Shown: in pieces, positions 53,871 to 64,000 of the stretch | Layout of the letters: every line of letters begins with the position of its first letter | Numbering within the stretch: position 1 is the stretch's first letter | Source of the DNA: Tretioscincus oriximinensis | Lineage: Eukaryota; Chordata; Lepidosauria; Squamata; Gymnophthalmidae | Assembly: GCA_022410635.1 (NCBI GenBank) | Contig: JAJVDF010000492.1 | Location: 78,039 to 142,038, forward strand | Direction of reading: 5' to 3' | Length of the DNA stretch: 64,000 nucleotides | Program-made: the position numbers and the translations under genes | Notes under the pieces: generated by a model | Told to the model about the DNA's origin: nothing | The model's database searches: none | Seen by the model: only the letters and a program-made list of their open reading frames with translations

Positions 53871-55640
53871 ATTCTTTTTGAAGTATATTATGCACAGTTA
53901 TATTTTAATTGTATCTTTGTAATAATATAATAACCAAAAAATGTATCACTGGAGAAGGGAGAATAACCTTTTAGGCCCTATTCCCAATACGCTTGGAGCC
54001 CAGAATAAAGTTATTCTGGGCTATAAGCTATTATGCCCAGCCCCACTTTCTTTCACTCAAAACATGGCACCCAACTTGCAAGGAATGCACCACCGCCATG
54101 TCAACATCTGGGGTGTTGGCATCTTGATGACGCAAATCCCACGTGCAGGCTCCCTGATTGGCTGCTGGGANGAAATCTAGTGTGATTTCACACAGAAGTC
54201 TCAACCCAGAAATACGTAGGCCTCCCACTGGCATCTCCACAGGGGGTTGGAAGTGGCCCAGAGAGACCCCAGCCATGGAATTGGCCTTTCCCCATGACTA
54301 CCAAACGCATGGGGAAAGCACCTTTTCCATGCAACCAGCTTGGACAGCTCTCCATTTTGTGCGGAGAGCCAAAGGCAACGATGCCTCCACTACATGGCAT
54401 TTGTTGATGAGAATGACAATGTTTTGAATATACTCATAGTTTAGGACAACCTTTTAAAACATCAGGGGCCAAGGATATATACTACTGAGGATAAATAAAG
54501 TGTCAGGTGTACCCACTTGACAAGACATTATTTTTGTTTTGCCATCTATGAACAGTGCTTGTAATTTCATCAGGTGTTGCCTGCATTCAAAACTAGAACT
54601 TCTGAAAAGTCTTACTGAATCTAGATCTCTTGGGGATTAGGGGGCTTCTTTATATGCAGCCTATTTTGTTTTGCTTTCTTAAAACCATGAATTGTATACA
54701 GATAATGCCTAGGCAGGTCAGTAGTTTGAAAAAAGTCATGAAAAATCTCCTGTCTTTATCTTAATCCTGAGTCTCACTTTAGGAAAAATCTGTCTGCAGT
54801 ATTTCAATCAAAAATAAACAAGGAGAGGAACAAAATCTTTCTGGTTTCTGTACTTGTGGATATAAATATATGAAACAAAGATTATGGAAATGTGTTAACT
54901 GATGGTCAATTGAGGTGCAGAAACATCTCTTCTTCCATCCCAACGTTACCTTGACACATGGCTTTTTGAACAAGGATGTGAGAAGAAGGTATACAAAAAT
55001 AAGTCTTCTACATTTAAAAGCTGATGTGAGGATAATTTAGTACAAAATATATACATATCAACAGACTTTCACCATTATTATCATGAAGTTCATGTTTATA
55101 TTCTGATTTTCTAAAGTTAACATTCCTGAACATATGAAACATATTGAACAGATTTTAAGTTTAGAAAGTCCTAGAATCAGCCAGTGATTTTTTGCTTGGT
55201 GGACTGTATTAAGACAAAGTTATAGCTTTTTCTAGTATTTGNGGTCCTCATTGGAAGGAACCTAACCTAACCTAGGAATCCCACACTAAAGCACAGAGGC
55301 AGCATTTGTAAATGATCTACCATCTTCCTAATTTTTACAAAAACTCCATGGATCCTGATATTCGGTCCCTTTCAACTAGCAGCAGAGTTTAAATCCCATG
55401 CTGTCCATTTAAATAGCCCCACTGCTTGCTAGGTCCAAGCAGCTGGCTAAGCTCTAGACTTTCCTGCAAACTTCCCCTTTGTTCCTCATATCTTGTCACC
55501 TGCCCAAAGAGGGGATTTGGCAAAGGGACAGCAGAAGGATCATGAGCTTAGCTAAGTGCTTGGAGCACACAAATTTTCTTTAAAATAAAATGAAATCTGA
55601 TTTTGTGCAAGCTTTGACATGTATAGAATGTAAGTAAATG
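53871..55640. other. Unannotated stretch with GC-richer patch
   Basis: 53960-54440 is GC-richer, with an internal CCCAGAATAAAGTTATTCTG palindrome (about 53999-54020) and frames below 90 codons. It may be an unclassified repeat. 54440-55640 is AT-rich with nothing recognised. Confidence 0.4.
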
Positions 55641-56060
55641 ATNCAAGGTGGTCTCCTGGCTCCTAGAGAAACAAGAGGCACCCTCAAGAATCTTGGCATT
55701 CCTGGTACAGATTTTGACAGCAGTTTGAATTTTCCACACTGGCACAGTGGTGGGAAAATCAAACAGTTGACAAAAGCAGTGCCGTGACATTGCAGTGATC
55801 TCCTTCAGCACCAGGGTGCCTAATTCTGATTTTGCTAGGAGCCAGAAGGCCNCCCGCCCCCAAGGACTAGCTACCTCTGCAGTAAACAAGGGCCAGCTGT
55901 TGTCCAATTGAAAATCAGGATACAGTGGGAACATGAATTGTGTTATTTTGCATTTGAAAGGAATTGCCCTCAGACCCCATGTTGCCACCCGATTTTCCAT
56001 TTGGAGTACATGGGAAATGAGGCTGCATGCACACAGCATAATTCTACCTCAATCAGAGCG
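55641..56060 (+). repeat. Uncharacterised interspersed repeat X, copy C
   Basis: CACCCTCAAGAATCTTGGCA and GAATTTTCCACACTGGCACA match the right half of copy B (37385-37490). TTTCCATTTGGAGTACATGG near the end matches the right end of copies A and B. A 163-codon minus-strand frame over this region is not recognisable as a gene. Confidence 0.5.
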
Positions 56061-57844
56061 TGATGAGGATGAGTCCAGCACATGGNCTAAGCATTTTTCA
56101 GTAGTTGTCCCACAATAAACGCCATTTTCCTGGAATAAACTATTGCTGGGATATTGAGGCATCGTTCCAGAGAACCTCCGTCCTCTCGTGGCCAACCTCT
56201 GTCCTCTCTTAAGTGTATGCATGTGCACAAATTAGGTGCGAGAGATTAAAACAAGCGAGAACACAGCAGTTGTTTCTAGTGGCTGTTGCGAGTAAAAAAA
56301 AAATTCTCAGACTGTACTTATTACGAAACTGGGCCACAGGTCATGGAATAAACTGGTTTGGTGTGCACGGACACGCAATTGCTATATTTTGGAATATAAC
56401 TTTAAAGAGGTTTTTAAGTCATCGTGTACATGNCCACTGCTGAGTGGCAGAGCTTTGACACCCAATTTTTTCCTTTAGTGAGAATAGGTTCTCAATGTGC
56501 CAGCTCAGTTGAGTTTCTTTAATTTGCAAAGTTTGGGGGATCAGAGATTTCCTATATACAGACAGGGGGNAAAAACATAATTGTAAACCAAGTTTTGTAA
56601 ACTTAGATTTTTCCACACAAGATGTTTTCAGCCTCAGATGTGACAAAGCATTAGCTGTGCATCCATATGGGATGTCTACATATTACAGAGATCTGAATTA
56701 GTGTGTATGGATTTCTGTGCAAAATAACTACTTCTATCTCACAGAAGCTCCATGCTTTCATGTAATTTAAATGTGTAGACATTTTTAGAATATCCTCCCA
56801 TGGTTTCTTTGCAGTCTCAAATAAAACTGTGACAGGTGGTTGTGTACATGTGGGAAGTGCTGACTATTTGGAGGCCTGGCATTAGGTTCTTAATTTCTCC
56901 ATTTTTTCCTTTGACACAGATGGTGTTTTATTTTGCCCCTCAAAGATTTTACCTCTGAAAGTGAATTTTTGTTTATTTCTGACAAACATACCTTCAGGCA
57001 ATAGCGTCAGGGAGGTAAGACAGGCAAATCCTTTAATTTTCACTGTCAAAACTCAGCTGCTATGAGGAATTCTTTCATACTTTTTGATAGATCACTCAAT
57101 AGGTCTGCCTTAATACCTAACACAGGCACAGGAAANGAGGCTATGCCTTTGTGAGGGAATGGGAAAAGATAGTAACTGGCTCTTTTGTTACTGAAAATGT
57201 TCTAATAAAAGTGAATGAATCAGGAGGTTTTAATAAGCAGTTAGCTNTAAGGACCCATTTCAGAGGGGAAAATAGACACCATAAAAGTAAGAGCGGCCTT
57301 ATCACCTTTGCCCACCAAATTGTACAGGGAATATAAATGATTTTCTCAGATGTAGGTTTCTATACCACCACAATGTATCCATAATATATAAAAGGTAAAA
57401 GGAGAGTGGGAGATAAAGAAAAGTAAAACCCAACACTGATCAAAAACATGAGAGATTTTTTTTAAAAAAATGTATTTATAGTATTTATAGGTGAGAAACA
57501 AAAATGTTTTANGTATATTAAAAATAAAAAGGTTGTAGAATTTTTTTTGTTAAATGCTTTGACAAATTAAAATGGCACATACCATATCTTGACTTCAACA
57601 AATTCAAGGTATTTAATAAAGTTGGTAACAGTATTTGATTGATTACTTGTACAGCTGGATAAAGGAGTGGAATGGGGTTGAAATACTAGAATATTTGGTT
57701 TTCCCATCTAACTTTAGTCTAGGATTGTACATTTTGCAATTTTTGATAAGCCCTTGGACACCAAGCTGCATGCTGTTGAATCTAAATTTCTAAAACTTTT
57801 AAATGCGTGAATAACATTTTCATATTTATGATGCCATCTCTCTA
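56061..57844. other. AT-rich stretch, no gene recognised
   Basis: No family assigned. T/A homopolymer junctions at about 57460-57470 and 57540. Confidence 0.4.
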
Positions 57845-58145
57845 GGTGGCAAAAAGGATGGGAACCCAAGCGAGGACCTCCCCCTAGCAACCCCCAGGCT
57901 ATGGAACAGCTTCCCCCTTGAGGTGCGCCAATCACCATCTCTGTATGCATTCATAAAATGCTCAATGATGCACTTCTTTAACCTGGCCTTTGGCTGAATA
58001 AAACTGCTCTCCCTTCCCTACCCTCAGATACTTTTGTTTTAATATGTTAATTTGGTTTTAATATGCTGGCTTTTCTTTTATTGTTAACCACCCTGAATCC
58101 TTTGTGTATAGGGCAGTATAGAAATGTAGATAATTAATAATAAAT
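57845..58145 (+). mobile_element. Non-LTR retrotransposon 3' end (non-CR1)
   Basis: CTATGGAACAGCTTCCCCCT and the following codons read 'LWNSFPLEVRQSPSLYAF', then CTTTAACCTGGCCTTTGGCT. This is a LINE ORF2 C-terminal block of the L2/CR1-related type. The 3' UTR leads to ACCCTGAATCCTTTGTGTAT, AGGGCAGTATAGAAATGTAG and an (AAT)n-like end. It abuts the CR1 fragment at 58146. Confidence 0.6.
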
Positions 58146-58262
58146 GATACTGGCAATCCCATCGGCCTGTGTAATTTACTTCCAGAAGCCAGCAGCCTGG
58201 ATAGCTTTAAGTCAGGATTAGATACGTTTATGGACATCATAACGTTTATGGACATCATAACG
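58146..58262 (+). mobile_element. CR1 fragment, left half of split copy
   Basis: Reads 'IGLCNLLPE', 'ASSLDSFK' and 'LDTFMDI', the C-terminal end of CR1 ORF2. An 18-bp unit CGTTTATGGACATCATAA is repeated in tandem (58225-58242, 58243-58260) next to the L1 junction. The continuation of the element is at 59156-59378. Confidence 0.8.
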
Positions 58263-58269
58263 AAGGGAA

Positions 58270-59153
58270 TGGGGGGGGGGGAATTGTACAAAATACTAAT
58301 CGATTACAACTATGATAACATCACATCTTTAACTAATCTCTGGGCTACAGATTTACAGGTAAATGAATCGGAAATGATAAATAAGTGCAGAAGCATTGAA
58401 AGGATGAAGAATACTAGAGTAAAAGAGTTACAACTAAAGATTCTGTCAAGGTGGTACATGACCCCATGCACCCTATCTCATATTAGNCANCGATACAACT
58501 CAAGGTGCTGGCNNGGGTGTGGAGTAAGAGGAATATATATCCACTTATCGTGGGAATGCCCTACTGTGCGAGCCTTTTGGAATGAAATTTGGAGTGAAAT
58601 TGAAAACATGATAGGNTATTCAATTAACCAGATGAAAGAACTTATATTCTTCCAAGGGCATAGGGGAATCATTAATGAAGATAAGAACTTAGTGGATGAT
58701 ATGATTATGGCCGCCCAAGCTACTATAGCTATGGGGTGGAAGGATGCCAGTAAATTACAAAAAACCACTTGGCAGCACTGTCAGAACAGTTGATTGGGGA
58801 CTATGTGATGGAAAAATCCGGAAAAAAGCACTGGATGAAAAAATGGGCAAAGCTTATTGTTTATTGTCAAATACACNGTTGGGGAGCCCCTGAACTTTTA
58901 GCTACGATTCAGTTGATCCTCAGGCCTTAAGTTGAATTATTTATTTGCATTAATTATCTCTCAGGGGTGGGGGGTGGGGTAGAAGGGTTATGGGGGTGTG
59001 AAAAAAGGAACTTTATTTTTGNTGTGATTAAGTCGAAGACACTATATAAGAACAAATTATTTTACAAAGTATAAATGAATACAATTTTTGTATATTGTTC
59101 AATATGATCACTTTAATAAAATATGGCGGCTAGGCCAGAAACGGAAAAAAAAA
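58270..59153 (+). mobile_element. 5'-truncated L1 inserted in CR1
   Basis: L1 ORF2 C-terminal coding sequence is followed by a 3' UTR with AATAAA (59115-59120) and a short A-rich end (59144-59153). CR1 sequence lies on both sides, so the L1 is the later arrival. A G-run at about 58271-58280 marks the 5' junction. No clean target duplication is visible. Confidence 0.78.
58276..58793 (+). pseudogene. L1 ORF2 C-terminal domain with Cys-rich motif
   Basis: The frame is open for about 170 codons. 'LKILSRWYMTPC' is followed by a Cys motif C-x3-C-x7-H-x4-C (CWxGCG...H...WEC), then 'FWNEIWSEIE' and 'MAAQATIAMGWKDASK' before the stop at about 58793. This Cys-rich domain near the C-terminus is the L1 hallmark. 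Several n positions fall in the motif region. Endonuclease and reverse transcriptase are missing, so it is a dead fragment. Confidence 0.85.
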
Positions 59154-59155
59154 GA

Positions 59156-59378
59156 ATATAAATAGCTACTAGGGTGGATTTTTTGAAACTGCTTCTGGGA
59201 TGGAGTAACAGGCAATACTCATGAAATACCATTTGCAGGGAGTCAAGAATAGGTGAGCATCTTGCCTTCTTCTGTCCAGACTACTTAGGTGAAATTGGTG
59301 GGCCTCTGTGTGAGACAAAATGCTGGATTAGATGGGCTCTGACCTGATTCAGCAGGGTTTCTCTTATGTTCTTATGTT
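59156..59378 (+). mobile_element. CR1 3' UTR, right half of split copy
   Basis: ATAAATAGCTACTAGGGTGG resumes the CR1 where 58262 left off, then GAAATACCATTTGCAGGGAG, GTGGGCCTCTGTGTGAGACA and the tail CTCTTATGTTCTTATG. It belongs to the same subfamily as 20810-20985 (GAGACA variant). Confidence 0.85.
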
Positions 59379-59546
59379 TGTGTTCCAAGTTGTCTAGGAA
59401 GTTGGAGTAAGAAGAGAAGGGGACAGAACTGAGCCCTGGGAGACGCCAATAGTTGCTGTAAATGTGTAGGATGTTTGGCCTTGAAATGCTTCAGAGATTG
59501 AACAATTTGATAAAAATTAATCAAACCGTTGAAGAGGAATTCCTGA

Positions 59547-59866
59547 AGAAGAAGAAGAAGAAGAAGAAGAACTTGGTTCTTATACCCCACTTTTCTCACC
59601 TTTCAAAGGGACTCAAAGCGGCTTACAAGGATATATTTTGCCCGAAGGCTTCCATTCTATCTTCCCCACCAGGCTATGGTGGTTCCCAGTTATCTACTTG
59701 CAGTCAGTTGCAATTTCTTGCAATTCATGCTTTTGAATAGCTGGGTTGTCTAGAGCTACAGGCTAGAGGAAGGTGCTCACCCCTCCCCACGTCCCACACA
59801 GGGCTTCGAAACCCGATCTCCCAGGNGAGAGACGAATTCCTAAGCGACTGAGCTATCCATGCCTGA
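59547..59866 (-). mobile_element. tRNA-derived SINE, full length
   Basis: The left end is a (GAA)n run (reversed TTC tail, about 59547-59570). Then come TTCTTATACCCCACTTTTCT, the reversed body, and the head with B-box reversed (GGGCTTCGAAACCCGATCTC) and A-box reversed (GCGACTGAGCTA, 59844-59855). It matches 36960-37263 along its whole length. The polymerase III boxes look intact. Confidence 0.88.
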
Positions 59867-60504
59867 TAGTAAAATTTAATGGTCTAATGATTTAAAAGCT
59901 GCTGGTAAGTTCAGAAGGATTAGAACAGACACCCGATGTCGTGCTTTTGCCACTATAATTTCATTTAAGATGTAGTTCAGTGTTGTTTCCATTGAATGTC
60001 CAGCCCAGAAACATGATGGAAAGGGTCATAAGCTTATTGCTAGTTAAATGCTTTGCTGAGTGTTAGTTAATTTTTAAAAATCTGATGGATCCAATTTTCA
60101 AAATCTGATGAATCCAAGANGGTTTTTCTCAAGATGAACAGTTTGTCTGAAGCTGTTGAGAGCAATTTATCCATTTGGTTATTAATGGTGGAAGCAGCAG
60201 TAGTAGTATAGAGAAAAGTGGAGAAAGGATCACATAAGCATGTTGTAGGATGCTTATCTGTATCAGCTTCTGTGATCTGTGAGAAATTAAATTTTGGTTG
60301 TGTTCTTAGTGAAGAACATTAATAGGTCGGTTGGTTAGTCTGTAGAAGTAAAGATGAAGTCTTCTCTGGTCAAAATGAGTTGGGGATCGTTGTGCCTTTT
60401 TGCCCAAATAGGCTCTTTACTTCAGGTAGTAATAGTAACAACAACAAAGCAAAAACAATTAAAAGCAACATTTTTAATTCCCTTTTCAACAGAGAGTGAC
60501 TCAT
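59867..60504. other. Unannotated stretch
   Basis: No gene or repeat recognised. Confidence 0.4.
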
Positions 60505-60665
60505 ATCACTTTTGTTGCTCTCTTCACAACAGACATTGTGGGGTAAGCGGGGCTGAGTCCTAAAGAACTGTAACTGGTCCAAGGTTCTGCAGCTGGCTTC
60601 ACAGAAGAATGTGGAATCAAAACTGGGAGACTACCAGGTAAGAGACCAATGCAGTATCTACTACA
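60505..60665 (-). mobile_element. Sauria-type SINE fragment
   Basis: Reversed body and decayed head: CACAACAGACATTGTGGGGT, GGGGCTGAGTCCTAAAGAAC, TCCAAGGTTCTGCAGCTGGC, and AATCAAAACTGGGAGACTAC. The 3' end is not clear. Confidence 0.65.
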
Positions 60666-61685
60666 NCAAATTGAATCTTTCTGTTTGTATTATACATATG
60701 ACAAAACATGTATTAATAAAATTATTTTGCACAGGATTCAGTTTTCTTTGTCTGAGAGTATTTTTGCATTTTGCTCTGGGTTAGAAAATCAAAGGGCAGT
60801 TGCATCATGGATTGCTTGATACTCCTTACTTGTTATAACATTATACCTGAAGTGCAGCACTTTGAAGTGTAACAGTAAAGAGTGGAAGGAATAATTGCAT
60901 GGCAATGTGTGAATCAATTGTGCTGGAGAAAAGATTTGGTGTGATTGGATGAGGCAATATTCTCTCATTTGATTACAGTGAGAAGGAATAGTTTGGGCAC
61001 CTGCAGCAGAATGTTCAAACCTTATTTGAATAACCTTATAGAATGATTTTCATGGCCCAGTCAAAACACAGGTTGCATTATCTAGATCATTCAACCTTAA
61101 AAAATGGCATTCAAGAGATAGCGTGGCTTGTCCTGGAGCATGCCTTCAAAGCATGAACAGCATTTTTCTGCATGCAGAGAAATGTAATAGGAAGAAAGAA
61201 TTACGAACAAAACAGCTCTGCATTTTCCCACTGACTTTTTTCAAAGGAAACTAGAACTTGCAAGAAACAGCCCCGTGTCCTTACATTTCGCTTTTGGTTT
61301 CCCTACCTTCCCATCAACGAGGGAGACAAAATACTCATGAAGGAGAATTTTTGTGCAGAGTATTCTTCTTCTGCTAGGGGAGAAGACAAAGGGAAGAACA
61401 GTTTAACTACTTCTTGCTTTAACCCAACCTCTTATTTTCTTCAAACTAGTCAGATAGATGCAGTGTGATAAACAGAGCTGTTTAGCTTATAACTTGCTCT
61501 CATTAGCCCAGACAGCAAGAAAATCTGAAGTATCAGGGATACTCTGCATCNAAAACACTTCAAACTATTGTTTTTTGAACTCTGTTTAATGGAAGTAAAG
61601 TGAGCTGTTATAGCAATGAATGAACCTGCCTACCACATTGAGTGCTTCTGTGCCTCAAAATAATTTAAAACCCAGTCTGGATGCA
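60666..61685. other. Unannotated AT-rich stretch
   Basis: No gene or repeat recognised. Confidence 0.4.
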
Positions 61686-61975
61686 GCCTACTTCTACAGA
61701 TACTTGCCTAAATAGCTCTAAGTAGGGATTGGACATATTAATGGAAGGTTAATGTATCATTGACTACTTGAAAGGATGTTTAGGTATTGCTTCTAGGTTG
61801 GAAAGAGTGGTAAGGTGACCCTGAAGACCATTGTCTGGGAATCAAGAACAACTGGAAATTTCTCTTCCTCTTTTTGTTTGCGAATTTCTAGAATCAGTGG
61901 GCAAGTGTGTGAGATGAGAGGCTGGACATGATGAGCTTTGATCTGATTGTGCAGGACTTGATAACTAGTCTGTAA
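61686..61975 (+). mobile_element. Ancient CR1 3' end
   Basis: Very diverged but collinear with the CR1 3' UTR: TTGCTTCTAGGTTGGAAAGA corresponds to the 'cctccgggatggagc' block, and GGCTGGACATGATGAGCTTT and TGATCTGATTGTGCAGGACT to the terminal block. The tail is lost. It is the oldest CR1 of this type in the window. Confidence 0.55.
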
Positions 61976-62076
61976 AATAAGGTAGAAGGTCCAAAAATAG
62001 TAGAGCAGGACCACATACATGGGAAAGCAAGCTGCAAATCCATACCAAGGTCCCGTGCACATAGTGGGGGAGAGAG

Positions 62077-62115
62077 AGTGAAATCTGCAATGTAAAAGCG
62101 TTTGCAGATTTCACT
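62077..62115. repeat. 14-bp perfect inverted repeat
   Basis: AGTGAAATCTGCAA (62077-62090) and TTGCAGATTTCACT (62102-62115) are exact reverse complements with an 11-bp loop. No element ends were found around it. Confidence 0.8.
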
Positions 62116-64000
62116 TGAAAAAAAGAAGGAACATAGCTTTTCGTTGGATCCATCTTGCTCTGCGTCAAGTAGGGAGACAGAGCTGCGCATCCCCAGCGAG
62201 CTACAATCTCGCAGTCCTGTTGGCTAGTGTCTTCTTATGATACATATTTCCTCATGGGGTTGCTACAGACGACAGGTCTGCAGGCAGCTCTTTAAGATTC
62301 CTTTCCTGTTTCAGATCTCTTCTGGATGCATAGTGAAGTCTCCATTAAGAAATATGGCTGGGCATTGAATATTGNATCAAGAATCAGGTAAGTTTTTGTC
62401 ATGTACTCACAGCTCAAGTTCTATTTAAAGATCCTTTATCACAGTTGGATTCTAAAGTTTAAGTGTGCATGAAACAATCCTTTTTTCNATCGAGGTTCAA
62501 CTTTCTTTTAATCAGATTTTTCCAATCTTGGAATCCAGTACTGAAGGAATCCAAGTTGCCATCACAACTGTTACTGTGACAGCTGGAGCAATGAAGATAG
62601 GAGCCTTGCAAGCCCCAGATGAAGCAAATAATCATCAAATAAGTGTATTGAGCAAGGCACAATTAGGATGACATTCCCCTTCCATAAACGTGTGAGCAGC
62701 ATTACTTCAACCTGTGCCAGTCATTTTAANTATGTCCTTTTTAGTATGATGTGTGTCATTTTAGTATGAGTGAGCTTTAATGCCAGAGACTGAAAATATA
62801 TATTTCCTCAAAAAGATGTCACTCTTGATTTCCACCTAGATATGACTATAGACCAACTCTGTGTTCCCCACATACTCAACAAACCAAAGAACGTATGTAG
62901 GCATCAATTAGATCAGCATGAAATAAAATGTGTTGAAACANAATACAAAAGCCAACAGATAAAGTGTTTACAAGAAAACGAGCAAGTAGCTGAGTAACTA
63001 AAGATGTTTTAAAAGCTTTTAACAATATCCAAACTATTTTCAAAATGAAGGGTCTTGTCTAGCATCCATATTCATGATCTGTCTAATATAACTGCCCCCC
63101 CCCCTCCTCCAGATCAATTTCTTAAAGGCAAGATAATGAAGTCTCTTGAAGCTGTTTTGCCTTCAGGGAGTTGATCTAGCAAAATGCTAATCTGCTGTGA
63201 GCAATGCCTTACTAGGTGATTAAAGCTTCTTTATGTGGCCAGTGTTTGGAACAACATGTTCACTTTTCCTCCCAAACCCATTATCCAGTGATATCATTAA
63301 ATTTAATTTGGCAAAGTCTTGTTTGGAAAGAAAAGTACAGGAGTATAAACATGAAGCACGTTAATTGAAATAATTCCAAAATGGAATTATTGCTGCAGGA
63401 AATGTGTGCGATGAATTTTGCATTTCAAAATTCTGATGACATCCAAGAGTGCCAACCTGATTAGGGTGCTTACTGACAGCAAATAATAAAAGGAATATGT
63501 TTTCCATATCCTGAAATTATACACCTTTACATTAAATCTGAACACAGTGTCTTTTAGACAGGTGTAACCTAATTATTTTGTATTAAACATGCGTGCATGC
63601 TAAATTATTGAAATATTTATGAATAATTCAGAAAATTGCTTTTAGTACTTACCAAGTCTGATAAATGTCTAATGCAAATGTAGAAAGAATATTCTTTCCC
63701 CACCCAGTTTCTACATTGAAAGCTTTTCCTCTTATAAATTCCTAAAGCATTGCATTAATTTGCATAATTGTACAGCTGTCATAGCAGGTTACAGGTGACA
63801 ACTTTGAACCACTGCTACCTAATGCATAATGACCCCTTTCTCTGTTCCAATATGCTCCCTGTTGCTAACAGAATTTGGACATTGGACATTTTTACAGTTA
63901 GAAAGACCTTAAAGCACTTTTCAAAGATCTAGCAATGCTGCTTGCTTCACTTATTTTTTATTGACGACATAAAGCAGTGTTGCTCTCCCCTACTTATACT
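62116..64000. other. AT-rich stretch, no gene recognised
   Basis: A 9-bp hairpin AATAATTCC/GGAATTATT at 63369-63391 and a poly-C run near 63096-63104 are the only structures. 63120-63860 lacks repeats and could be conserved non-coding DNA, but this cannot be tested here. Confidence 0.4.

Overview
This window looks like gene-poor nuclear DNA from a squamate reptile, most likely a gecko. That placement rests on the repeats: tRNA-headed Sauria-type SINEs whose 3' ends read like a Bov-B/RTE LINE tail, abundant CR1 LINEs ending in TTATGTTC-type tails, squamate-type L1 fragments, a Penelope-like element and several foldback hAT-like elements. The species is an inference and cannot be fixed without a search. 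I find no convincing host exon, tRNA, rRNA, CRISPR or bacterial-style operon. Open frames are short, and the ones that can be recognised belong to retrotransposons.

Layout. 1-13 kb: AT-rich single-copy-looking DNA holding four compact inverted-repeat DNA elements (29-233, 2132-2271, 3151-3443, 12431-12613). Three of these have 8-bp flanking duplications, the hAT hallmark. A palindromic fragment of a Penelope-like tail lies at 7.5-7.8 kb. 13-21 kb: a cluster of CR1 pieces on both strands (13.4, 14.8-15.4, 16.4-16.8, 18.3-18.6, 18.7-19.3, 20.8 kb) and a truncated L1 with target duplication (15842-16386). 21-30 kb: mostly unrecognised sequence with a LINE C-terminal fragment at 21.6-21.8 kb and GC-richer unclassified tracts at 26-27 and 29-30 kb. 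30-42 kb: SINEs, a perfect CR1 hairpin (30746-30852), a Tc1/mariner-like MITE (31033-31114), a Penelope-like GIY-YIG remnant with inverted termini (34719-35345), a SINE nested in an uncharacterised repeat (36830-37670), and a three-part CR1 inversion (41402-41826). 42-53 kb: two members of a 0.6-kb hAT-like family with serial hairpins (43144-43734, 51566-52163), an LTR-like segment (44691-45046), a second Tc1-like MITE and a nested insertion at 50.1-50.4 kb. 53-64 kb: SINEs, an L1 inserted in a CR1 (58146-59378), then quiet AT-rich DNA.

The elements do not form a pathway; they are a layered record of insertions. The most interesting points are (1) hammerhead-ribozyme-like cores in the Penelope-like tails, (2) the concentration of foldback structures, both from hAT-like elements and from inverted CR1 3' ends, and (3) three copies of an interspersed repeat that I cannot assign to a known class. 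About fifty isolated single-n positions and one 40-n run (15016-15055) show the assembly is imperfect.
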